A DNA stretch of 28,280 nucleotides, from the NCBI GenBank assembly GCA_052148155.1, contig JBKQIY010000121.1, positions 1 through 28,280 on the forward strand, in the 5' to 3' direction. The stretch comes from JBBQER01 sp052148155. GTDB taxonomy: Bacteria; Actinomycetota; Acidimicrobiia; IMCC26256; PALSA-610. Within the stretch, counting starts at the first letter, position 1. Each line of letters opens with the position of its first letter. Of this stretch, positions 23,273-28,280 are shown piece after piece. Made by a program: the position numbers and the translations under genes. The notes under the pieces are model-generated. The model searched no databases. It worked only from the letters and a program-made list of their open reading frames with translations, and was not told the origin of the DNA.

Positions 23273-23853
23273 GCACGACGCGAATGTCCTGCGAGCGAGC
23301 ACTCTTCATCCTCATGGCTGATACTGCCGACCACACCCGCGACGAACGCATCGGTGCCCGCTTGCACGCGAGCCGTTGTCCGCGTTGCGCCAGCGTCTAC
23401 GACGCCGACGAAGCAGTCGCGGCGACGATCGGCCGACGGCCGACCGAATCGCCTGCCTCGCTGCGGATCGGCTTAGCGGTCGTCGCCGCGATCCAACTTG
23501 TACTGGCGGTTCCGTGGCTTTTCGGCCATAGCTTGGTCCCCGACGCCCACGTCGAAGTCTCACATCTCACTCGCGACGGCGCGCTCGGTCTGGTGATCGC
23601 GGGCCTCGGGCTCGTGACGGCATGGCGTCCCCGCTATGTGAACAGCGCGATGCTCATCGGGCTGCTCGTCTTCGCAGCTCAGCTTGTCGCCGGACTCGTC
23701 GACCATGAGGCGGACGCGGTCACTGGATCGTTCGAGCTCATCCACCTGCTGGTGGTCGTGATTCTGGCCAGCATGTTCGGTGTCGCCTTCATCCGGGCGC
23801 GCAACGCGACACCCCGCGCCGCCCGGATCTCACGCGCCCTTCGCGCGCGCTGA
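23269..23853 (+). CDS. Zinc-binding (ZAS-type) transmembrane anti-sigma factor
   Basis: A 194-residue protein starting at the GTG that overlaps the sigma stop. The cytoplasmic N-terminus has the anti-sigma zinc motif H-x3-C-x2-C (His33, Cys37, Cys40; HASRCPRC) with a CER... helix before it. About four membrane helices follow: IGLAVVAAIQLVLAVPWLFG, GALGLVIAGLGLVTAW, AMLIGLLVFAAQLVAGLV and LIHLLVVVILASMFGVAFI. ZAS proteins hold their sigma factor until thiol oxidation or metal exchange releases it. In a copper locus, displacement of Zn by Cu or oxidation of the Cys pair would be a natural trigger, but that is inference. The four-helix membrane part is larger than in single-pass anti-sigma factors and may itself sense something. 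The stop overlaps the CopC-CopD start (TGATG). Confidence 0.85.
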   Translation: MSTTRMSCERALFILMADTADHTRDERIGARLHASRCPRCASVYDADEAVAATIGRRPTESPASLRIGLAVVAAIQLVLAVPWLFGHSLVPDAHVEVSHLTRDGALGLVIAGLGLVTAWRPRYVNSAMLIGLLVFAAQLVAGLVDHEADAVTGSFELIHLLVVVILASMFGVAFIRARNATPRAARISRALRAR

Positions 23854-25661
23854 TGCCGCGAAGCCGGCTGTCCAGGTCGGTCGGCGCGCTGACCCTCGCC
23901 GTCGCGATCGTGATACTCGCCGCTTCGCCCGCGTATGCGCATGCCGTGTTCGAGGGCTCGAACCCGGCGGACGGGACGATCTACCCGGTGTCGGCGCCGC
24001 CGACGTCGTTGAGCATGCATTGGGGCGAGTCCGTCGGTATCAAGCTCGGCGCAGTTCGGATGTACGACGAGCACGGCCACATGGTGAACATCGGCGCGCC
24101 CGAGCATCCACCCGGTGACGGCAGCACTGTCGTCGCGTCGCTCCCGCGCTTGGCGGCGGGAACTTACGTCGTGACCTGGCGGGTCATCTCCGCCGACACC
24201 CATCCGGTCAGCGGCGCGTTCACGTTCACGGTCGGAACACACCAACAAAACGTCAGCAGTCTCGCCACCAAACTGTTGTCGTCGGCGAACGGAAGCAAAA
24301 CCGTCGGCGTGCTCTACGGCACCGAGCGATTCGTACTCTTCTCGTCGCTGATCGCGCTCCTCGGCGGTGCAGCGTTCGTCGCGCTCGTCTGGCCTACGGG
24401 CCGACGATCCCGCCGAGCCGCGCGCATCCTGTGGACCGCATGGGCAGTTGCGATGGGCATCACGCTGTTCGGCTTCGCGATCGAGGGGATCTACGCGGCA
24501 GGGTTTCCGCTACGAGAGATCTTCAGCGCGACGGTCTTGTCCGACACGTTGCACGAACGCTACGGCGAGACGGCAGTCGCACGCGCCGCGGCGCTCCTCC
24601 TGGCGTTGCCGTTGCTGGGTGTGCTCGTGTCCCGCAAGAACGACGGAGATGACCGCCCGGTCGGCTCTCCTCCGTCGTGGTGGCTTGCCGGGGCAACGAT
24701 CGTCAGCCTCGCGACGTTGGCGACCGTGACCTTCGCCAGTCACGGCACGACCGGCCGATGGACTGGGCTGGCGCTGCCCGACGACGTGTTGCACCTGAGC
24801 GCCGTTTCGTTGTGGTTCGGTGGGCTTTTGATGCTCACCGCCGCGGTGCTCCCCGACGCGACGACCGACACGCTCATCCAGGTACTGCCTCGCTACTCGA
24901 ACCTCGCGTTCGTTGCGGTCATCGCGATCTTCGCTACCGGCACGTTCCAGGCGCTACGCCAAGTCGGGACCCTCCATGCCCTCACGAGCACCACCTACGG
25001 ACACCTCCTCATCGCCAAGGTCACAGCATTCAGTGTCATGATCGTGGTTGCGGCATTCAGCCGCGAGATCGTCGACCGAACCTACGAACCCCAACGAGAG
25101 GCTCTGCGTACTCGGGCAAAACTTGTCACCGTCGCAGGCCCCGACGGCCCCACGCGTGACGGCACGACCGAACCCGAACCACACGCATTCTTTGATCCCG
25201 CCGACAAGGTCACGATCCGACGACTCCGCCAAACCGTCCGGATCGAAGTGGGGATCGCAGTTGTCATCCTCATCTTCACGGCGCTGCTCGTCGATGCTCG
25301 CCCTGCCTACCAGGTCGCCAACGGCCCACAAATCTTGACGATCAAGAGCCCCGCTGCTGAGCCGCCCGTCGTCTGGTTCAACCTCGTCATCCAACCGGCC
25401 GCCAGTGGCACCAACCAGATCCATGTGAGCACCGAAACGCCCGAAGGAAGTATCGCGAACCCGCTCCAACTGACGATGGAACTCAGCAATCCCAAGCACG
25501 ACATCGGCCCGCTGCAAGTACCGCTCAGCCGACTCGGTCCCGGCCACTACCTCGCGTACGCGATCGAGATCCCGTTCAGTGGAACCTGGCAAGTAAGCAT
25601 CACCGCGCTCATGACACAAATCGACGAAGCGATCGGCACCCACAACGTGTACATCCGCTGA
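23853..25661 (+). CDS. CopC-CopD fusion copper-transport protein (YcnJ-like)
   Basis: A 602-residue protein beginning at an ATG that overlaps the anti-sigma stop. The signal peptide ends SPAYA, leaving His30 as the first mature residue (HAVFEGSNPADG). With Asp115 and His117 in SADTHPVSGAFTF this gives the CopC Cu(II) site (His1, Asp, His). The middle, from residue 148, is CopD: about eight membrane helices such as FVLFSSLIALLGGAAFVALVW, DVLHLSAVSLWFGGLLMLTAAVL and YSNLAFVAVIAIFATGTFQAL. The last 130 residues after the helix IEVGIAVVILIFTALLV form an outside beta domain of the YtkA/FixH kind. It presumably binds copper outside and moves it across the membrane, for uptake or delivery to cuproenzymes, with YcnI as accessory. 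Confidence 0.92.
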   Translation: MPRSRLSRSVGALTLAVAIVILAASPAYAHAVFEGSNPADGTIYPVSAPPTSLSMHWGESVGIKLGAVRMYDEHGHMVNIGAPEHPPGDGSTVVASLPRLAAGTYVVTWRVISADTHPVSGAFTFTVGTHQQNVSSLATKLLSSANGSKTVGVLYGTERFVLFSSLIALLGGAAFVALVWPTGRRSRRAARILWTAWAVAMGITLFGFAIEGIYAAGFPLREIFSATVLSDTLHERYGETAVARAAALLLALPLLGVLVSRKNDGDDRPVGSPPSWWLAGATIVSLATLATVTFASHGTTGRWTGLALPDDVLHLSAVSLWFGGLLMLTAAVLPDATTDTLIQVLPRYSNLAFVAVIAIFATGTFQALRQVGTLHALTSTTYGHLLIAKVTAFSVMIVVAAFSREIVDRTYEPQREALRTRAKLVTVAGPDGPTRDGTTEPEPHAFFDPADKVTIRRLRQTVRIEVGIAVVILIFTALLVDARPAYQVANGPQILTIKSPAAEPPVVWFNLVIQPAASGTNQIHVSTETPEGSIANPLQLTMELSNPKHDIGPLQVPLSRLGPGHYLAYAIEIPFSGTWQVSITALMTQIDEAIGTHNVYIR

Positions 25662-26193
25662 CCGCCGCACGACCATGCGGGCGCACTGGCACCGCCGCGC
25701 TGGACGCGGGTGCTGTTCGACGTCCGGTCGTCGCGCCCCCGACCTTCGGAGGCCGTTGGTCAAGGCCTTCGGAACGGGGCTGCCTACGAACAGATTCAAG
25801 CTGTCGCTCCGACGGCGCGTCGTCGTTGCGCGCGAGTCGTTGCACCCGTCGGTTCATTCTCCGCATCCCGGCGCGCGGGTGCGGACCGATGTGGCCGTAC
25901 CGACCTTCGCCACTCGTAGGCGCCTTCGCCCCTGCCGGCATTTCTCCCAAGATGCCGAGCGAACAGCTCGTGCGGTCGGGTTCGTCGTCCGAGCACCTGG
26001 TTCCGGCCCCACTGGCGGCGGCCGGATCGTTGAGCCGCTCCGTGGGGACGCACCGCGTGCGGGTGTTCGCGTTCGTCGTCAGCGTGACCGACCGTACCGA
26101 GTTGCGCTCGCCGACCGAGCAAGCCCGACCAAAAATCCCGACCGCTCGACGGCCGGGTGTCGATGCCGCCGTCGGAGTGATGAGATAGGCGCC
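25662..26193. other. Long intergenic region with an unassigned open frame
   Basis: About 530 bases between the CopC-CopD gene and the CoA-transferase. One plus-strand frame (25826-26188) is open for 120 codons, has mostly G/C third positions in its second half, and ends five bases before the CoA-transferase start. Its composition (Ser/Arg/Pro/Ala-rich, no hydrophobic core) looks like an antisense shadow, and I recognise no family. No riboswitch or terminator is evident. Confidence 0.3.
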
Positions 26194-27603
26194 GTGCCCG
26201 AAGTGTCTGAGGTTGGGGAGTTGCTCGCCGAGGTCGGCGTAGCGGGTTCGTGGGCCGATCGGGTGACCGTCATCGGACACGATCCAGTCCTTGCGAGCCG
26301 GTTCCCGGTCGGCGAAGCAGCCGCATGCACGCTCGGAGCGTGTGGTGCCGCGGCGGCGGCGTTGTACGGCGTCGCTCAGGATGTACAGGTCGACGTGCGC
26401 CGAGCCGCCGCGAGCCTGATCGGCTTCGCGCTGCAGCGGGTCGAAGCAAACCGAGCGACGTTCGACCGGCCCGATCGTGCCCTCGTCGCGCTGTACGAGT
26501 GTCGCGACCGACGTTGGGTCCACCTCCACGGCGCGTTCGAGCACCTGGCCTCGGGGACGTGCCGCGTGCTCGGGATCAGTGAACGCGACGCAGCTGATCG
26601 CCAGGTTGTGGCCGGCGCGGTGCGGCAGTTCGACGCGCAAGCTCTCGAAGACGCACTGGCCGCGCAACGGATGTGCGGCGCGATGGTCCGGAGCGCGAGC
26701 GAATGGGTCGCACACCCTCAGGGTCAGGTGATGGCGACACAGAAGCGAGTCGAGATCGCGCGCATCGGTGACTCTTCGGCCGAACCGATGAGCAGCCGGC
26801 GCGCCACGCCTCTCGCCGGTGTCCGCGTGCTCGATCTCACGCGTGTGCTTGCCGGGCCGGCGGCCGGTCGTACGCTCGCGTCGCACGGCGCCGACGTGTT
26901 GCTCGTCAACGCGCCGCGGCTTGCGAACGTGGTCCCGTTCGTCGTCGACACGTCGCACGGTAAGCGCAGCACCTACCTCGATCTCACCGTCGACGCGGAC
27001 GCGGCCTGCCTACGAGAGCTCGTACGCGACGCCGACGTGTTCGTGAACGGCTACCGCGCCGGCGCGCTCGCCCGCCACGGCTTCGGCCCTGACGATCTCG
27101 CCGCGTTGCGACCTGGAATCGTCTACGCGTCGGTCAACTGCTACGGCAATGTGGGACCGTGGGCCGCCCGGCCCGGCTGGGAGCAACTTGCGCAGACGGT
27201 CACGGGCATCGCGGTCGAACAGGGCAGGCCGACCCGCCCGGAACTGATCCCGGCGGCGGCATGCGACTACACGACGGGCTACCTAACTGCGCTTGGGATC
27301 ATGGCTGCCCTGCACCGGCGCGCGCACGAAGGTGGGAGTTGGCACGTGCAGACGAGTCTTGTGCAAACCGCGATGTGGTTCCAACGGCTCGGCGGTCGAT
27401 GCGACCCCGCCGCCGCGAGCGGGCTCGGCGACGTCGACGAACTCACCGTGACGACCGACACCGGTTTCGGTCGGCTTCGTCACCTGCCGCCCGTCGTCGA
27501 CATGTCGCTCACGCCGCCCCGATGGGAACGCCCGACGGTGCCGCTGGGCTCTGACCCGGCCGACTGGAATCCGCGTCCGTCCGCCGGTTTGGGTGACCGA
27601 TGA
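26194..27603 (+). CDS. CaiB/BaiF (class III) CoA-transferase family protein
   Basis: A 469-residue protein from the GTG at 26194; a GGAG lies about 16 bases upstream, so the start is moderately certain. The second half has the family core: PLAGVRVLDLTRVLAGPAAGRTLASHGADVLLV, then HGKRSTYLDL and ADVFVNGYRAGALARHGFGPDDLAALRPGIVYASVNCYG. The catalytic-Asp region is PAAACDYTTGYLTALGIMAAL. The first half (GEAAACTLGACGAAAAAL, DVRRAAASLIGFALQ, VHLHGAFEHLA) resembles the domain seen in two-part members of the family. Enzymes of this class move CoA between carboxylic acids. The substrate is not predictable; many actinobacterial paralogues act on fatty-acid or steroid-derived acids. No pathway partners are adjacent. 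Confidence 0.88.
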   Translation: MPEVSEVGELLAEVGVAGSWADRVTVIGHDPVLASRFPVGEAAACTLGACGAAAAALYGVAQDVQVDVRRAAASLIGFALQRVEANRATFDRPDRALVALYECRDRRWVHLHGAFEHLASGTCRVLGISERDAADRQVVAGAVRQFDAQALEDALAAQRMCGAMVRSASEWVAHPQGQVMATQKRVEIARIGDSSAEPMSSRRATPLAGVRVLDLTRVLAGPAAGRTLASHGADVLLVNAPRLANVVPFVVDTSHGKRSTYLDLTVDADAACLRELVRDADVFVNGYRAGALARHGFGPDDLAALRPGIVYASVNCYGNVGPWAARPGWEQLAQTVTGIAVEQGRPTRPELIPAAACDYTTGYLTALGIMAALHRRAHEGGSWHVQTSLVQTAMWFQRLGGRCDPAAASGLGDVDELTVTTDTGFGRLRHLPPVVDMSLTPPRWERPTVPLGSDPADWNPRPSAGLGDR

Positions 27604-27630
27604 GGCGAGTTCCGACCAAGGTCGATCGCG

Positions 27631-27679
27631 AGCGTCGCCGTACGGGGACCGCGACGCTGCCGATCCCAGCCCCGTACGG
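27631..27679. terminator. Overlapping inverted repeats between convergent genes; possible pseudoknot or terminator
   Basis: CCGTACGGGG (27638-27647) and CCCCGTACGG (27670-27679) form a perfect 10-bp inverted repeat. AGCGTCG (27631-27637) and CGACGCT (27652-27658) form a second one whose right arm lies inside the first loop. The two stems interleave as in an H-type pseudoknot. The position between converging stops (27603 and 27703) suggests a bidirectional terminator. There is no T-tract. Confidence 0.5.
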
Positions 27680-27702
27680 TGTGGCCTGGTTGGTTGAGGC
27701 GC

Positions 27703-28280
27703 CTACGACAACGTGACCACGGGAGCTGACGGTGCCGACGGCGCACCGAAACCGACGCTGTTCTTCGCCATGACGGTGCACGTGTACGTATTGCCGCCGT
27801 TCAGCTGCGCGACCAGGATCGGTGACGCGCTGGCATCGTGCGAGCGGGTCACGCCACCGTCGCTCGAGACGCAGGTCGATCGGTAGTCGACAATGGTCGC
27901 ACCGCCGTCGCTGGCCGGCGGCGAAAATGCGACCGTAACGCTCTTCGTTCCGGCCGTTGCCGATGTGATGCTCGGCGCGCCCGGCGCCGTCGGCGGGCCG
28001 AGCGTCACAACCGGGGCTGATGGAGCCGACGGCGGACCGAACCCGGCGCTGTTCTCGGCGAGGACCGTACAGGTATAGGTCGACCCGGCGGTCAGGTTCG
28101 CAACCACGATCGGTGACGCCTCTTCAGTGTGTGTGCGGGTGACGCCACCATCGCTCGAGATGCACGTCGCGTCGTAGTCAAAGATGTTCACCGCACCGTT
28201 CGGTGCGGGTGGCGAGAACGCGACCGATACGTTCTCCAACCCGGCCGTCGCCGACGTGATCGTCGGCGCGCCCGGCAGGA
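27703..28280 (-). CDS. Fibronectin type III repeat protein, 3' end only (runs off the window)
   Basis: The stop codon is at 27703-27705 and the frame stays open to the window edge, so the N-terminus is missing. Two FN3 modules of about 93 residues are visible. Each has an ITSATAG start, then VAFSPP, a TC-SSDGGVTR loop, SPI-VA-L, TYTCTV-A-NS-GFG and PSAPSAPVVTL. They closely resemble the last FN3 of the large deacetylase-like protein (TCVSSDGGQTSTAV, TYTCSVTAAN), so the two genes share a module family. The product is probably an extracellular repeat protein. The protein ends directly after the last module, without anchor or sorting signal. It is convergent with the CoA-transferase gene. Confidence 0.8.
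   Translation of the reverse strand, partial: LPGAPTITSATAGLENVSVAFSPPAPNGAVNIFDYDATCISSDGGVTRTHTEEASPIVVANLTAGSTYTCTVLAENSAGFGPPSAPSAPVVTLGPPTAPGAPSITSATAGTKSVTVAFSPPASDGGATIVDYRSTCVSSDGGVTRSHDASASPILVAQLNGGNTYTCTVMAKNSVGFGAPSAPSAPVVTLS

Noticed and set aside
25662..26193. A riboswitch or structured RNA in the long gap before the CoA-transferase
   Set aside because: I compared it by eye with cobalamin, TPP, glycine, c-di-AMP and SAM aptamer cores and found no matching set of conserved segments.
25609..26958. A 449-codon reverse-strand frame across the CoA-transferase start
   Set aside because: It overlaps a well-supported CoA-transferase gene and shows shadow composition.

Overview
The window is high-GC DNA with many GTG/TTG starts and stop/start overlaps. 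It encodes families common in Actinomycetota: DinB/DUF664, a DUF3089 lipoprotein, class III cyclases, ZAS-type anti-sigma factors and large Thr-rich or Ig-like surface proteins. The best fit is an uncultured actinobacterium, possibly Acidimicrobiia. That is inferred from gene style, because no rRNA or other marker gene is present. I saw no tRNA, rRNA, CRISPR array, insertion sequence or prophage.

Left part (1-5.6 kb): a DinB-like protein, a decayed class III cyclase fragment (about 660-897), and a reverse-strand gene whose parts are a class III nucleotidyl cyclase, a membrane helix and a TAP-like alpha/beta-hydrolase fold. That gene is split by two apparent frameshifts, and its hydrolase domain seems to have lost the whole catalytic triad. 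Next is a secreted, membrane-anchored NIDO-domain protein with a duplicated 369-bp module.

Middle (5.7-16.7 kb): a stand-alone AICAR transformylase preceded by a recognisable ZTP (pfl) riboswitch. The 3' strand of its P3 helix can instead form a hairpin that buries the Shine-Dalgarno sequence. Then come a DUF3089 lipoprotein hydrolase, a GrpB-family protein, an AhpD/CMD-like protein, and a tightly overlapping three-gene operon: O-antigen-ligase-like membrane protein, ECF sigma factor, and a membrane-tethered Asp-box protein. A sulfatase and a DUF1801 protein follow on the reverse strand.

Right part (17-28.3 kb): a 1504-residue secreted protein that looks like a bacterial Agd3-type polysaccharide deacetylase carrying Ig, DUF11-like and FN3 modules. 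Next is a copper-related locus in which ycnI (DUF1775) is divergent from an operon of ECF sigma factor, zinc-binding anti-sigma factor and CopC-CopD fusion. The intergenic region holds a sigma-E-like promoter aimed at ycnI and two GC palindromes. A CaiB/BaiF CoA-transferase and the 3' end of an FN3-repeat protein close the window.

The themes are envelope and extracellular polysaccharide functions, two ECF sigma systems with membrane partners, and purine control by a riboswitch. The strongest candidates for new biology are the sigma/anti-sigma-controlled copper module, the cyclase coupled to a catalytically dead hydrolase fold, and the ECF sigma factor paired with a membrane-anchored Asp-box protein.
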